Counted from the first letter of the stretch, positions 1 through 11,414 are shown. The stretch is 64,000 nucleotides of DNA from Chlorocebus sabaeus (GCF_047675955.1 NC_132911.1:70713133-70777132); one strand, 5' to 3'. Notes: generated from the letters alone by a model not told the origin. Numbers and translations: made by a program.

Positions 1-121
1 AGTAGAGACGGGGTTTCACCATGTTGGTCAGACTGGTCCCAAACTCCTGACCTCAAATGATCTGCCCGCCTCAACCTCCCAGAGTGCTGGGATTACAGTT
101 GTGAGCCACCACGCCCAGTCA
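1..121 (-). repeat. Alu SINE, cut by window edge
   Basis: The plus strand reads the reverse complement of an Alu left monomer, from AGTAGAGACGGGGTTTCACC to a GAGCCACCACGCCCAG end. The poly-T side lies outside the window, so the copy is incomplete here. Moderate divergence suggests AluS or older. Confidence 0.93.
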
Positions 122-149
122 ATTTTGTTCTTTTTTATGGCCGTGTAGT

Positions 150-256
150 AAAAATATGGAATACTTCATGAATTTGCATGTTACCCTTGCACAGTGGCCA
201 TGGTACTCTTCTCTGTATCATTTCCATTTTAGTGTATGTGTTGCTGAAGCAAGCAC
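150..256 (-). pseudogene. U6 spliceosomal snRNA pseudogene
   Basis: Read on the minus strand, this 107-base stretch aligns without gaps to the whole of U6 snRNA, from the GTGCT start (here degraded within GTGCTTGCTTCAGCAACAC) to the ...CCATATTTTT end. My hand count gives about 17 mismatches, roughly 84 percent identity; many are C-to-T or G-to-A, as expected for decay of methylated CpG. U6 is the catalytic snRNA of the spliceosome. Changes fall inside its normally invariant core and I see no good TATA/PSE promoter beside it, so it is most likely a dead retro-copy. It is full length. Confidence 0.9.
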
Positions 257-1450
257 TGTATGCCTTTTTCGAGAACCTGTTGTATGTTAAGAAAGAGAAG
301 GGTTTCTAATGGATGGAAAATTTGATTGTAGGGAAACTGATTCTGATCCTTCTCATGGTCCCTGAAAATTCAATCCCAAAGTCTAGAAGGAAAATGCTCC
401 CATCTTTCAAGGAGCAGTGGGTGAGGTATTCCCAAAAATTGAAAGAGAAGGAGTTGTCCGTGGGTAATTTGGAGTTTAAGAAAGTTTCACCACAGATCTT
501 TCAGTCTTTTGGTCAAGAAGTTTGGCTCTTGTCTTCCCATATTCAGTCTTCCCTTCAGGTGGACAGCGCAGGAGTGCTCTCTGGCCTTCCCATATTCAGT
601 CTTCCTCCAGGTGGACAGTGCAGGAGTACTCTCTGGCCTTTTGCACTTTCCTCTGAATTTCTGATTTCCCCTAACAGTTAGCTTAGCCCAGCCTCTACTT
701 GTAAAACTCAGCCCCAGTCATACAGACCATTCAAATTAGAAGACAGGCAATGTCTGTTAGTCCACCTCCTCCTTTTGCAGATGGGAAAAGTGAATCCCAA
801 AAAGGAAAGAATTGTCTCTGGTCTCTTGTGTCCCTAACCAACTGATCCTTGGCTTCCCTTTGAGTCTTTGTCTTCTCCAACTTGGTGATCTAAAAGCAAT
901 TGTGATTGGTTATCTTGATGAGGAAAATAATTCTTATTTTGCAACTGTACCCATATTTACAACTTCCTATGGCCTCAAATTTGTATTTGTATCTCTTCTC
1001 ATCCCTTAGACTACCATGTGGATGGATGTCAGGTTCCTTCTTCTCAAATATCTCTTTCCTCCCCGAGCGATGCTTAATGTCAGCTTTCCTTCCTCTCTCA
1101 CTCTTCTTGAATTGTATTTCTTCCAAATTCAAGGCAAAGCCTCACACTGTTCCTTCTCTAGACGGTCTCTCCAGTCTTTAATTTGTTTAATTCTTAGACA
1201 ATTTTATTGACATTTTGATCATCCCGATGCCCACTATCATAGGAGTAGCTCAAGGGGATAAACTTACACAAAGATGTGGGTCAGTTAAGCCTTCTGGCAT
1301 GGAGCGACGACGATGGAGATTTGTGGCCCCTTCAGAATAAGCAGGCGGTCAGCCATCAGAAAAGATGGATAAATGAGATTACAAAGGTCACATTCTTCCC
1401 AGATTTCAAGCTTGTGAGGAGAAATATTTGTGGGGTTCTCCTGATTTTTT
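257..1450. other. Repeat-poor stretch, no gene recognised
   Basis: No recognisable transposon or coding exon. The open frame at 313-681 overlaps a local tandem duplication and has no splice or homology support. The stretch lies upstream of the first visible exon and could be intron or intergenic DNA. Confidence 0.5.
533..637. repeat. 53-bp tandem duplication, two copies
   Basis: Copy 1 (533-585) and copy 2 (586-637) both run from CTTCCCATATTCAGTCTTCC to GGAGT(G/A)CTCTCTGGC. They differ by a few substitutions and one deleted base, so this is an old but clear local duplication outside any known repeat. Confidence 0.9.
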
Positions 1451-1463
1451 GAAATGCACAGAG

Positions 1464-1797
1464 TGCCGGGCACGGTGGCTCACACCCATAATCCCAGCAC
1501 TTTGGGAGGCCGAGGCAGGTGGATCACCTGATATCGGAGTTTGAGCTCAGCCTGACCAACATGGTGAAACCCCATCTCTACTAAAAATACAAAAATTAGC
1601 CGGGCATGGTGGCACGTGCCTGTAGTCTCAGCTACTTGAGAGGCTGAGGCAGGAGAATTGCTTGAACCCGGGAGGCAGAGGTTGCAGTGAGCCAAGATCA
1701 TGCCACACTGTACTCCAGCCTGGGTGACAGAGTGAGACTCCGTCTCAAAATTAAAAAAAAAAAAAAGAAAGAAAGAAAGAAAGAAAGAAAAAGAAAA
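1464..1797 (+). repeat. Full-length Alu with 13-bp target duplication
   Basis: Starts GCCGGGCACGGTGGCTCAC, has the middle A-rich linker, and ends in a long A tail decayed to (GAAA)n. The direct repeat GAAATGCACAGAG lies at 1451-1463 and 1798-1810, which proves a retroposition event. Confidence 0.97.
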
Positions 1798-1858
1798 GAA
1801 ATGCACAGAGCAACCAATTGCACTTGCACTTGAAAATTCCTATCTGGATGTAAGCCCT

Positions 1859-2152
1859 TTCTTTTTTTTTAAGACAGGGTCTCACTCTGTCCCCCAGGCT
1901 GGAATGCAGTGGGATGGTCAAAGCTCACTACAGTCCCAACCTCCTGGACTCAGGCGATCCTCCCATTTCAGCCTCCCACGTAGGTGAGACCACAGGCACG
2001 TGGCACCACACCCAGCTCGTTTTTGTTTTTTTTTTTTTTTGTAGAGACAGGGTTTTGCCATGTTGCCCAGGTCTTGAACTCCTGGGCTCAAGCCATCTGC
2101 CACCTCATCCTCCCAAAGTGCTGGGATTACAGGCATGAGCCACTGTGCCCAG
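1859..2152 (-). repeat. Old Alu (AluJ-like), reverse orientation
   Basis: Opens with poly-T then AAGACAGGGTCTCACTCTGT and closes with GAGCCACTGTGCCCAGCC. It has an internal T-run linker and many substitutions. The flanks CTGGATGTAAGC and CTGAATGTAGGC look like a diverged target duplication. Confidence 0.95.
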
Positions 2153-2204
2153 CCTGAATGTAGGCACTTCTATGGGTTTACCAAGAACACGCACTTAGGA
2201 GGCA

Positions 2205-2345
2205 TGAAACCATGGTTCTCATCCTGGCTCTGTCCCTTACAGTTCTGTGGTCTTGAGTAAGACACATGGCCTCTCTTGGCCTCAGTTTCCCTATGTATAA
2301 AATTAGGCTAGAATTGGGCTAGAACATTTCTGTGGATCCCCTCAG
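2205..2345 (+). repeat. MIR SINE
   Basis: Reads like the MIR core and tail: CCTGGCTCTGTCCCTTAC, then TGAGTAAGACACATGGCCTC, then CCTCAGTTTCCCTATGTATA. Confidence 0.85.
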
Positions 2346-3605
2346 CCCCAAAGCATTGTGATTCTCTATTATCTCGGTCTTCTTGACTGTCTTTCTAACT
2401 GCCTATCAGCAATCTAGGCAACAAATAAGCAGAAGTGTGAATCAAAGATGTCAGCGGATGGGATCCTGAGGCTTGTGTGTTAGCTCGTGTCTTCTGCTTT
2501 TCCTACCTTGACCTCTCTATGACCAGCAAGGGAGTATTACTTTATTGTGGTAACGCTTGTTACTCTAGTACATTCCCCGACTTCAGCTGACAGTTTGCTG
2601 GCCTAGAAAAGGAAACTTTCAGCATTCAACCCTTATCTGTCCTCCTCCCTGCTCATTAACATCCCATACCACCATCCTAATTCTCTAATCTTGCTCCTAT
2701 ACTCAGGATGCTAAAGAGCCTCCTCTCAGACCAGTGTGTTCTAAGACCACCAGCAGCAAACTCAGACTGTGTCCTATAGACCAGAAAATAAACCAGGCTG
2801 CCAGGAGCCTTTCAGGAGGCCACATCCATCCATTTAGCCGTCTGTTTCCTGGGATGGGCCTAACCCACTGAGCTGCAGCCATCTCAGAGCCTCTGTTATT
2901 GTGGAAAATGAGAACCAAGTATCAGGCCCAGCTAAGAAACAGGAATGCTCAGAGCTGGGCCCTTCTCCTCTTTCCTTTCCTGCTACTGGCATGCTTTGGT
3001 GGGCTGGAGGAGGCACGTCCCCATTCGAGACCTGAGAAATAGCTGGCCTCCTTGCCAGCCCCAGGAAACCTCCTACATCCATCTGGCTGCTCGGCTGAGC
3101 AGCTAATGTCACTCCAATCTCTCCCTCCCCATTCTCCCTCCCCACCATGCAGAGAAGAGATGGGGAGGTGGTGGTTCTTGTTCCTGAAAGCGAACATTTG
3201 TCTCCCTTTCAGAGGAGGAAATGTTGGAAGGCAGCGGCAGTCTTCCTGTGGACTCCAGGCTTCACATCCTGCCTTACTTCCTGCTTCTACAAAGTGGGTC
3301 TGAGAACTCCGCAGCAGTCCTCACTCCTCCTCTCTGAGAGCGATGCTGAGAGAATGAAAATAAAATCAGGAACAGCTGTGATGAAAGGGCTGCCCACCAC
3401 CCCCCACCCCCAGAATGAATGACCCAGTGTCCTACCTATATATAAATATGCAGGATCAGAGCCCAAACTACCAAGATTCCCCTTCACGACTCTCCATAGT
3501 AAGATAAAATGGCCACTATTTGTCTCAAGTTTTTACACTTAAATTATCTCAATGATTTAAGTATTTTTATTACATTCTTTTCCACAAAAAAAAAAAAATA
3601 ATACC
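2346..3605. other. Unique stretch with no recognised gene
   Basis: GC-moderate DNA with many short overlapping open frames on both strands and no splice-supported exon. A C-rich run lies near 3400 and an A-run just before the next Alu. Confidence 0.4.
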
Positions 3606-3954
<349 letters not shown>

Positions 3955-4559
3955 CTACTCAGCAGGTGGTGATGACTGAAAACATTTTAGCTTTGGGCCC
4001 TTTGTTCCGGCTTATCAAGATTTCAGTGCACAGAACCACACCCAGTGGAAATTCATCTCCCAGCTCCACCCTGACCCAGGCACTCTGCTCTGGGAAGTGG
4101 GGGCGCGGGTAGGAGAGCACCCCGTGTCCCCCGCTCCATTTTGCCATCAGCTTCTTTCTTTTTAAAAATCTGAGACTAAGTTGGGCCTGAGCCCTCTCCC
4201 TAGGTCTTCGCTCGCTAGAACATCCAAAAAGTTGTCCTCTGCATGAACAAGGGTGTTGTCCACTCAGCTACAAAGACTGTAAGACCTCGATCTCCAGAAC
4301 TGCCCTCGTTTCAAGGCCTGTCCTATTGTCAAAACATGTCAGGCGACGGCGCAGCTGACCTGCCCAGATCTCTGGCCTGATGGCCCAGGCTCCTAACTCT
4401 GTGAAGGGCTTGCTGTTGAGGAACACCCCTGCCCCCTCCAGAACCCTCATTTGCTTGCACCATGGCACCATTTGGCAGTCTGAAGTCAAATAAAGCAGCC
4501 ACTTCTGGCCGGTTTCCTGCCCAGGTTTTGTGGCTGCTACTAGAATTCACTGGAGTCAG

Positions 4560-4940
4560 GAAGGATCAAGAAACTCGCTCGCCGCGAGCTCCATCTGCAA
4601 AGCTTCCGCCCTGGGGGCCGTGGGTCCCGAGGCCCGAGCAGAGGAGTGGGCTAATCGCGCTTCCCCCGCCCGGCAGGTGGTGATCGAGTCGGACCTGTAC
4701 ACGCACCAGCCCCTGGAGCTGCTGCCCCACCGCGGAGACCGCAGGGACCCGGACGGCCGCAGGTTCGGGAGGCTCCAGACCGCGCGGCCGCCCACAGCCC
4801 ACCCCACCAAAACCTCTGCCAGACCCGGTACGTGAGTCCCGGCCCCAGCTTCCCGCACCTCCCTGGGCGCAGGGACCCACTCAGAGCCACCCACACGCCC
4901 AGGTCAGGGCAGCGTTGGCGGTGGCTGCGGCCTCAGTCGC
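4560..4940. promoter_or_regulatory. CpG-rich patch around the first visible exon
   Basis: CpG is frequent by eye (runs such as CTCGCTCGCCGCGAGCTCC, GCGCGGCCGCC), in contrast with the CpG-poor surroundings. It covers the exon at 4677-4827. It may be an intragenic CpG island, or an alternative promoter, because an ATG-initiated frame opens at 4530 and runs straight into the exon. No TATA element was seen. Confidence 0.6.
4677..4827 (+). CDS. Coding exon A of unidentified gene (internal)
   Basis: The acceptor is TTCCCCCGCCCGGCAG before 4677 and the donor is G|GTACGT at 4828. The exon gives 50 full codons plus one base, beginning VVIESDLYTHQPLELLPHRG and continuing as an Arg/Pro/Thr-rich segment that ends TSARP. 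The spare G joins TG from the next exon to form a Val codon. A second GTGAGT donor-like site four bases downstream would break the frame, so GTACGT is preferred. The same frame is open upstream to an ATG at 4530, so an alternative first exon starting in the CpG patch is possible; a spliced exon is my first choice. I recognise no domain or signal peptide. The sequence looks like a polar, probably disordered region. Confidence 0.78.
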
Positions 4941-5084
4941 GCCAGGTGACCAAGCACCTGTGCTTTCCCCAGTAAATGCTGTTTCCACCACAAAAGCACC
5001 TGCTGTCAGGCCTTACCTTAGCCCCACACATCTTCTACCTATAAAACAATCACTCCTAGGTGTACGTAATGAGTAAATACTTTT

Positions 5085-5373
5085 TTCTTTTTTTTTTTTT
5101 TTTCCGTTTGAGACAGGGTCTCACTGTGTTGCCCAGGCTCAGGTACAGTGGCAGCAATCACAGCTCACTGCCCTGGGCTCAAGCCTTCCTCCCGCCTCAG
5201 CCTCCCTGGGACTACAGGTGCACAGCCACCATGCCCAACTAATTTTTTTAATCTTTAAAAGACAGGGTCTTGCTATATTGCCCAGGCTGGTCTCGAACTC
5301 CTGAATGCAAGTGATCCACTGGCTAAGGCCTCCCAAAGTGCTGGGATTATAAGCATGACCCACTGAGATGGGC
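5085..5373 (-). repeat. AluJ-like element in intron A-B
   Basis: Poly-T, then GAGACAGGGTCTCACTGTGTTGCCC, an old-type core lacking much of the CpG content, and an end around GGATTATAAGCATGACCCAC. Confidence 0.93.
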
Positions 5374-5497
5374 CCTTATCTACCATCTTGCTCCACAGGA
5401 GGCGCTACTGTATTCTAGAGATAGTGTAAATCAGAATGCTCTGGGGGAGAGAAAATCATGACCCAAGAAGCCAAGGAGGCTCACATAATTTATTTAA

Positions 5498-5505
5498 CAC
5501 ACACA

Positions 5506-5541
<36 letters not shown>
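5498..5541. repeat. (CA)n(GA)n microsatellite
   Basis: About 13 CA units pass directly into about 9 GA units, followed by a short imperfect TG-rich tail at 5542-5558. Likely polymorphic. Confidence 0.97.
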
Positions 5542-6175
5542 ATGTATGTGTGTGTGTAAAATTGTACAGGCTCTTCATAAACTGCCATCATAAAATCTTA
5601 CCATTCTAAATTTGAATGACCCAAACAACAATCTATAACAAGAATGTAGGAGTAAGTTTGTCTTGAAAACTGGAAACATTATAGTTTTACCTTAGATACT
5701 ATTTTTTTTAATGGCTTCCACCCCAAGCAGCTAACCAGGAATCTGCCTTTAGCCCACCAAAGTCTATGATGGTATTTTGCCTTTAATTGCTGGTTTAGGT
5801 TATTTCTGTTATGCCCACAACCTAAAGTTATTCATATTTTAACTCCAAAAATACACAATAGAAAGTCCAGGGTGTCCTTCGGAAAGCCTTTGGACGTTGG
5901 CAATTTTGTATATTACAAGAACTGAAATAAGACTCTACTGAGTATAGTCCCTTCCATCTTTGAGTTTTCCCTTTGTAGATGCTAGACCAGGCCACCAAGA
6001 TTTCTTTGATTGCTAAGAACCTAATCCTGCTCCTCTGATCCTTTGCATAAGAACTCATACATCAAGCTATATTCTCTATTAAGTGGTTACATACACGTAT
6101 ATGTATGCAGAGTTTGAAAGCATTAGGAAAACTACAATCTGCCTTGCAAATTAGATTTTTCTCTGTGTCTATATA

Positions 6176-6201
6176 TAGGTGGGTGGGTGGGTGGGTGTGT
6201 G
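6176..6201. repeat. (GGGT)n short tandem repeat
   Basis: Five GGGT units followed by GTGTGG. Four closely spaced G3 runs make it a possible G-quadruplex former within the intron. Confidence 0.85.
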
Positions 6202-6257
6202 GAAAGAAGAAGAGACAGAATATTTATCTTTTCTATAAAATCATAAAGTGAGTTTAG

Positions 6258-6415
6258 AGCCATGCTTCTCAAGTTTTAATATGCAAAAGAATCACCTAGG
6301 AATCTTGTTTTTATGCAGATTCAAATATAGTAGGACTGGGTAGGCCCCAAGATTTTATGTTTCTAACAAGCTTCCAGATGCTGCTGCTCTGGGCACAACA
6401 TATTGAGCAGCAAGG
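6258..6415 (+). repeat. MER5A-type hAT DNA transposon remnant
   Basis: Matches the remembered MER5A layout: GCTTCTCAAGTTTTAATATG, AAAAGAATCACCTAGGAATC, TTTCTAACAAGCTTCCAG, GATGCTGCTGCTCTGGGC. Non-autonomous, no coding capacity. Confidence 0.8.
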
Positions 6416-6430
6416 ATTTAGAGATGATCT

Positions 6431-6635
6431 AATGCATGGTTCTCAAAGTGGAGTCCCGGGAGCAGCAGCAGCAGTCCCTGGAAAATCGTTGGAAATGCAA
6501 ATTTTATGGAATTAGAAACTCCAGGTTTAGGGCACATTAATCTGTGTTTTAACAACCCTCTCCCCACCACCCTTCACTGCCCCCGCCCCACGTGATTCTA
6601 ATGCACCCTGAACGTAGAGAGCCTCTGATTTACTG
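6431..6635 (+). repeat. Second MER5A-type remnant, adjacent
   Basis: GGTTCTCAAAGTGGAGTCCC, an AGCAGCAGCAGCAG run, GGAAATGCAAATTTTATGG, and a terminal CGTGATTCTAATGCACCCTG follow MER5A. It lies 15 bases from the previous copy in the same orientation. Confidence 0.82.
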
Positions 6636-6649
6636 CAATTGCCCCTCTG

Positions 6650-6770
6650 CCAATTTCCAGAAGAAACTGAAACCATAGAAACTGTTTGACCTACCCAAGG
6701 TCGAACTGCTTGTAAGCAACAGAGCCAAGATTAAATCTCAGGTCTTTTGATTCCCTAGCTAGTGCCTCTT
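6650..6770 (-). repeat. MIR SINE, reverse orientation
   Basis: The core reads AAACTGAAACCATAGAAACT, then CCTACCCAAGGTCGAACTGC, then AGAGCCAAGATTAAATCTCA, the usual reversed MIR order. Confidence 0.85.
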
Positions 6771-7984
6771 CCTTACAGGGAATGTCTTTCCAACTGTCTA
6801 GTTTTAGGGATCACTTTCATTCCTTTCTAAGTAGTTTGTGGAAGCTTGAGCTGCCTGAGTCAGTCTTTTATTCTAAAAGACAAGAGCAATAAATTATGAT
6901 ATGGAGAGAATCTGCCCAGCACGTGACAGTCAGCTCATGCAGGAAATATGCCAGTGAGGTTTCAAAAAAAAAAGAGAGAGAGAGACTGGGCTAGGGATTG
7001 GTTCAATTCCTTCACCTCCTCCAATCTGATAGATTCCAGAGTGGGTGGGAGGGAGGGAATGTTTCTGAGTCAAAGCCAGACCATCCTCCTGTCAAGAAAA
7101 GTGCCTGTCTCCAGGGAGCTCAGATTTTGGAACTGCTTTTTTCCTGAGTCATAGACGGCCCCTGGACGCAGTAGCTGTCTCACCTGGGAGAAAGATGCTC
7201 CGGGGAATCTTGGGAATTGTAGGAACTCTGAATGCAGAGACCTGACTGAGAAACTCTCAGGTGCCTGGAAATGGGGCAGTCCCCAGGCCTGGGCCTGGGA
7301 GAATTAGCTGCCTCCAGGACTTCTTCTGAGATGTCCTCAGGCACCTCAGAACCAACCTGTTCAAACCTTTCCTCCTTGCTCAGTGGGGGCTATTATCCTT
7401 CATCCCAGCAAGTCCCCAGGATGTTTTCCCTAATGCCACCTTGTCCTCCCCACCCCTTCGACATGAAACACTGACAGCATCAACTCCTAGGTATTTCTCT
7501 CCTAGCCCTCTTGATACCTACCTCGAGCTACCCTGGCTCCCGCTCCCTTCATCTCAACTGTGTACAGAACATCATCAGTGAAGGGCCCAGCCTCCAGCCC
7601 CTCCCACCAGGCTACCAGAGAGGTCCACTTGAGAGCAGAAATCTGCCCTGTGCGCCCTCAGCTTTAAGTACTGTGTCCGCTCCTGGCCTCTGCCCTCCAG
7701 ACCACACTGACCTCTCCAAGGCTACCTCCTATGACACCCCTGTCCTCACCGTTCTATCATGTAGAACAGCCCTGAGCCGTGGAGTAGTTCTGTAACAGCT
7801 CCATGATATCCTGCTTCCCAGGAGTTTCCCTGACACTGTTCTCTCTGCAGATTGCCTTCCCTGTGTCTCTCCACCTCGCAAATTCCGCTTTCTCCTAGCC
7901 AGGGTAGAGGGTCCCTCAGTCAAGCCTCCTTAACCCTGAAAGACCACCCAAAGTCAGTTCGCCACTCCCTAAATCACCCTTACC
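6771..7984. other. Intronic stretch, no exon recognised
   Basis: Contains a short GA run near 6970 and a C/T-rich part (7380-7700). The open frames at 7271-7474 and 7511-7795 lack matching splice sites and coding features. Parts resemble old L2-type DNA, but I cannot assign them. Confidence 0.4.
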
Positions 7985-8440
7985 TGGCTTTATCATAACT
8001 GTTATGTATCTCCGAAGCCTCGTTTCCTTGACTGGAAAGTACAGACTAGTCCAGACCAGCCTGGGCAACATGGCGAAACCCTATCTCCACAAACAAAAAT
8101 TAGCCAGGCGTGGTAGTGTGCACCTGTGGTCCCAGCTACTCCGGAAGCTGAGGTAGGAGAATTGATTGAGCCCAGGAGGTCAAGGCTGCAGTGAGCTAGA
8201 GATTGCGCATGCCACTGCACTCCAGCCTGGATGACAGAGTGAGACCCTGTCTCAAAAGAAAAGAAAAGAAAAGAAAAGAAAAGAAAAGAAAAGAAAAGAA
8301 AAGAAAAGAAAAGAAAAGAAAAGAAAAGAAAGGCTGTGGTGAGGATTAAATGAGATAATACTTTTACGGTTTATGTTCAGCACAGTGCCTGGTGTACAGA
8401 CAAAAATGTGAGCTGCTATTATTATTTGTTATGCCAGGGG
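7985..8440 (+). repeat. MIR split by an Alu
   Basis: The left piece (about 7985-8040) has CCTCGTTTCCTTGACTGGAA. The right piece (about 8335-8440) has GTGAGGATTAAATGAGATAA and CAGCACAGTGCCTGGTGTAC. Together they give a MIR 3' half interrupted by the Alu at 8041-8332. Confidence 0.78.
8041..8332 (+). repeat. 5'-truncated Alu with (AAAAG)n tail
   Basis: Begins inside the left monomer at CCAGACCAGCCTGGGCAACA and ends in a pentanucleotide tail, AAAAG repeated about 15 times (8255-8330). Tail decay into a pure pentamer array is a common route to a polymorphic microsatellite. Confidence 0.94.
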
Positions 8441-9027
8441 TCCATTCATTATAGTTTAATCTTGGTAGTCTTGTAATACTTGATTTCATTTGCATTAAGG
8501 TATTTTCTTGTGGGAGGGGAGTTATTTCTAGATTCTGTAGTACAGTCAGATGGGGCTTGTCCTGGGACACCTGCCCCAGAGAGACCTGTGCTGAAAGTCA
8601 GCTTTCCCCTATGTTTTGTCAGCTACCTCAGCTCAACACCTGAATCCTCAGAAGCTTCAGGGCAAAACCTACTCAGAATTAGGTTGGGGCATCAGGAATA
8701 AAGGCATTAGAAAGAAGGTTCTCCGAGGTTCTCCACCCATACCTCTCGTAAAGCCAGCGTCCCACGATTCTGATCTGATACACTCCGGTCCTTCCATGTT
8801 ATGCGGCTGCACTTCCTTCCCAGCACGCGCATGAAGTGTTCTCTGCTCATTTTCAGAGGGGTATCCAGAGCACCATGTTACATAACTGATCCCAGCGATA
8901 AAGACTTAACTCTGAGAACCTCTTTAACCTCTTGTGATCTGAGGCCTTGGGAAGGAAGGAAGAGCTGAAGGCACATTCTGAGCACCTACTGCATGCAGAC
9001 ACAGTGTTAAATGATCCACACGTGTGA

Positions 9028-9238
9028 TCTTATTTTTAAATAGACTTTAATTTTACAGCAGTTTTAGGTATACAGCAAAATTGAGCTGAAGGTACAGAGG
9101 TTTCCCATATACCTCCTGCCCCCACACACAAGCACAGCCTCCCCACACACACAAGCACAGCCTCTACCCACCAACAGCCTCCACCAGAGGGATATGTTTG
9201 TTATAGTTAATGAACGTACATAGACACACTGATCTTAT
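9028..9238 (-). repeat. L1M 3' end fragment
   Basis: Reads the complement of an old L1 3' region: CAGCAGTTTTAGGTATACAGC, GTTTCCCATATACCTCCTGC, then GATATGTTTGTTATAGTTAATG. Inside it, about 21 bp (ACACACAAGCACAGCCT) is tandemly doubled at 9122-9163. Confidence 0.82.
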
Positions 9239-9439
9239 TTAGGCCTTAGTTCCAGCTCCCCTAGAAGAGTGACAGTTGCCTCATGGCCTGACCCTCCTGC
9301 CTGGTTTTGCTGCTTGGTACAAAGGCCTTTAGAAATTCCCTGCCATGGTTGATTGGCTAACAAGGTAATTGATGCAGAGCCAGGGGGAGGCAGAACACAG
9401 AGTACCACTGAGTAATATCTCCTCTGTTCAATGTTGCAG

Positions 9440-9501
9440 TGGGGATTTCTGAACCCAAAACATCAAATCTGTGTGGGAATCGAGCATATGGAAAATCTCT
9501 G
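9440..9501 (+). CDS. Coding exon B of unidentified gene
   Basis: The acceptor is CTCTGTTCAATGTTGCAG before 9440 and the donor is CTG|GTAAGT at 9502, a near-perfect donor. The 62 bases give TG (completing the Val codon from exon A) plus 20 codons reading GISEPKTSNLCGNRAYGKSL. The exon ends in phase 0. The other two frames are blocked: one has an internal TGA and the other makes TGA at the junction with exon C. Only this frame links exons A to C, which supports the model. No domain is recognised. Confidence 0.8.
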
Positions 9502-9914
9502 GTAAGTAGAATAAGCCTGCTTAGTTGTATCTGTTGTGCATTAAGCTTCTGGTCATGTCTAATTCTCCTGTGCCATGAAGAGAGACTCAGTGTTCTTTGT
9601 TCCAGGCCTGAGGATTATTAGAAAAGCATAACTGGCTGTTCTTTGCTCCTAAAAGCTCTCAGTTGGCTCTAATTTGTGCCCTTGTGGAACATCCCTGGCT
9701 GCTTCTCTCCTTCTTGTAAGAAATTCAGCTCTTAGGCAAACAAAAGAAGCTATTATCCAACAGACATCTTACACATGGTGGGGGTGGGGGCGGGATGGGC
9801 TGGTTTCTATCACAGGACCCTGCCAGGTAGAAATGCCTGACTAATTCCCAAGCACAGTCACAGGGGAAAAGAGATGTGAGGTTCTCACGCGCTATGAAAC
9901 ACCAGACACCGGTG

Positions 9915-10265
9915 TCTTAGTTAGCACAGGCTGCTGTAAGAAAATACTATAGACTGGGTGGCTAAAACAACTTCTCACAGTTCTGGAGACTGGGAAGTCC
10001 AAGATCAAGATGCCAGCAGATTCAGTGTCTGGCGAGGGCTTTCTTTCTGGCTTGCAGATGGCCACCTTCTCACTGTGGGTTCACATGGCCTTCCCTCTGT
10101 GCATGTGGGGAGAGGGAGATCCCTGACATCTCTTCCTTTTCTTATAAGGGCACTGATCCTATCATAGGATCTCTACCTTCATGACCTCATCTAAACCTAA
10201 TCACTTCCCAAAGGCCCTGCTCCCAATACCATCACATCCAGGACTAGGGCTTCAACACCTTGTGG
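9915..10265 (-). mobile_element. MLT1-type (ERVL-MaLR) LTR remnant
   Basis: The plus strand reads the complement of a MaLR LTR: GTCTTAGTTAGCACAGGCTGCTGT, AGACTGGGTGGCTAAAACAAC, TCACAGTTCTGGAGACTGGG, then CATGACCTCATCTAAACC and a GGGCTTCAACACC end. It is an ancient, non-coding solo LTR. Confidence 0.85.
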
Positions 10266-11123
10266 GGAGGTCCGGGACAAGCATTACCCACTCAGACTGG
10301 TCTGAGTCAGGCCAAAATGACCAAGCTTTTATGTTCCCTTCTCACTCCATCAAGGCATGTGGGCTGTACCAGGAAGGGTGTGACCTTGACAAGGTGGCCC
10401 TCTACAGCCAAGCCCACCTGAAGGAATTAAGAGCTTTCTGCTACCCACCCTGCTGTCCTCCCTCCCACAGCTGGGAAGCTGTCCTTCCTTGAAGGAGATG
10501 GAGTGGCACATCTCCAGGCCTATCAGTACATCTCTCTCATCTCTAGGCGTGAATGTTGGGTTCCCTCTTGGTTAGCAGAGTCAGCAGTGGCTGGAAGTGA
10601 GGTCAGCTCAGGCATCCTAGACTCTTTGAATATCTGCTCTCAAGATCCGTAGGTGGTACAATGTGAGAACCAGAAGAGACCCAAGTTATTGTGCCAGGCC
10701 CTCATCGTCACAAACAAATTGGACAGAGATATGGGTGCTTTGCTCCTGGTCTGGGCAGGAGACCTAATCCAGGGAATCTTATTTAGGTTATCACTATTCT
10801 AGGAAAACCACACACAGGGCTGTTTCCTCTTCCCAGCCTGGTACTCAGGGGAAACCAGGAGGTCTGGGCAGTTGATGTCGAGGGAAGATTATCAGGCTGT
10901 GACAGTTCCAACAGCTGCCCTCGCCTGAGCCAGAGAAAAAGCAAGGTCAAGAGGAGGCAGGTAGCCATGATCTTGGACTGACTGGCCCCAGCCCTTAAGC
11001 TGGCCTCAGACAGTGTCCTTGGCAGAGAGGCAGTGACAGCAGGTGTCCAGAGGAAGTTGGGAGGGTATAGGGTGGTGATGGGGATATAGTTACAAAGGGA
11101 GAGAATAAGAATCAAGAGGAATA

Positions 11124-11414
11124 GGCCAGGCACAGTGGCTCACACCTGTAATCCCAGCACTTTGGGAGGCGGAGGCAGGTGGTCACCTGAGATCAAGAGT
11201 TTGAGACCAGCCTGGCAAACATGGTGAAACCCCATCTCTACTAAAAATACAAAAATTAGCCAGGTGTGGTGAGCCATGCCTGTAATCGCAGCTACTTGAG
11301 GGGCTGAGGCAGGAGAATCACTTGAACCTGGGAGGCAGAGTTGGCAGTGAGCCAAAATCTGCCACTGCACTCTAGCCTGGACAACATGAGCGAAACTCAA
11401 TTTCAAAAAAAAAA
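11124..11414 (+). repeat. Alu (AluS-like) in intron B-C
   Basis: Starts GGCCAGGCACAGTGGCTCAC and ends in a 13-A tail. Flanking AGAATCAAGAGGAAT (11107-) and AGAATGAAGAGGAAG (11416-) form a target duplication with one mismatch. Confidence 0.95.

Noticed and set aside
1480..1806. Minus-strand 108-codon frame beginning with a Phe-rich stretch
   Set aside because: It is the antisense reading of the Alu at 1464-1797; many similar Alu frames in the window were dropped for the same reason.
8255..8330. Regular short repeats considered as a CRISPR-like array
   Set aside because: Pure AAAAG pentamers with no spacers, the tail of an Alu; CRISPR does not occur in primate nuclear DNA.
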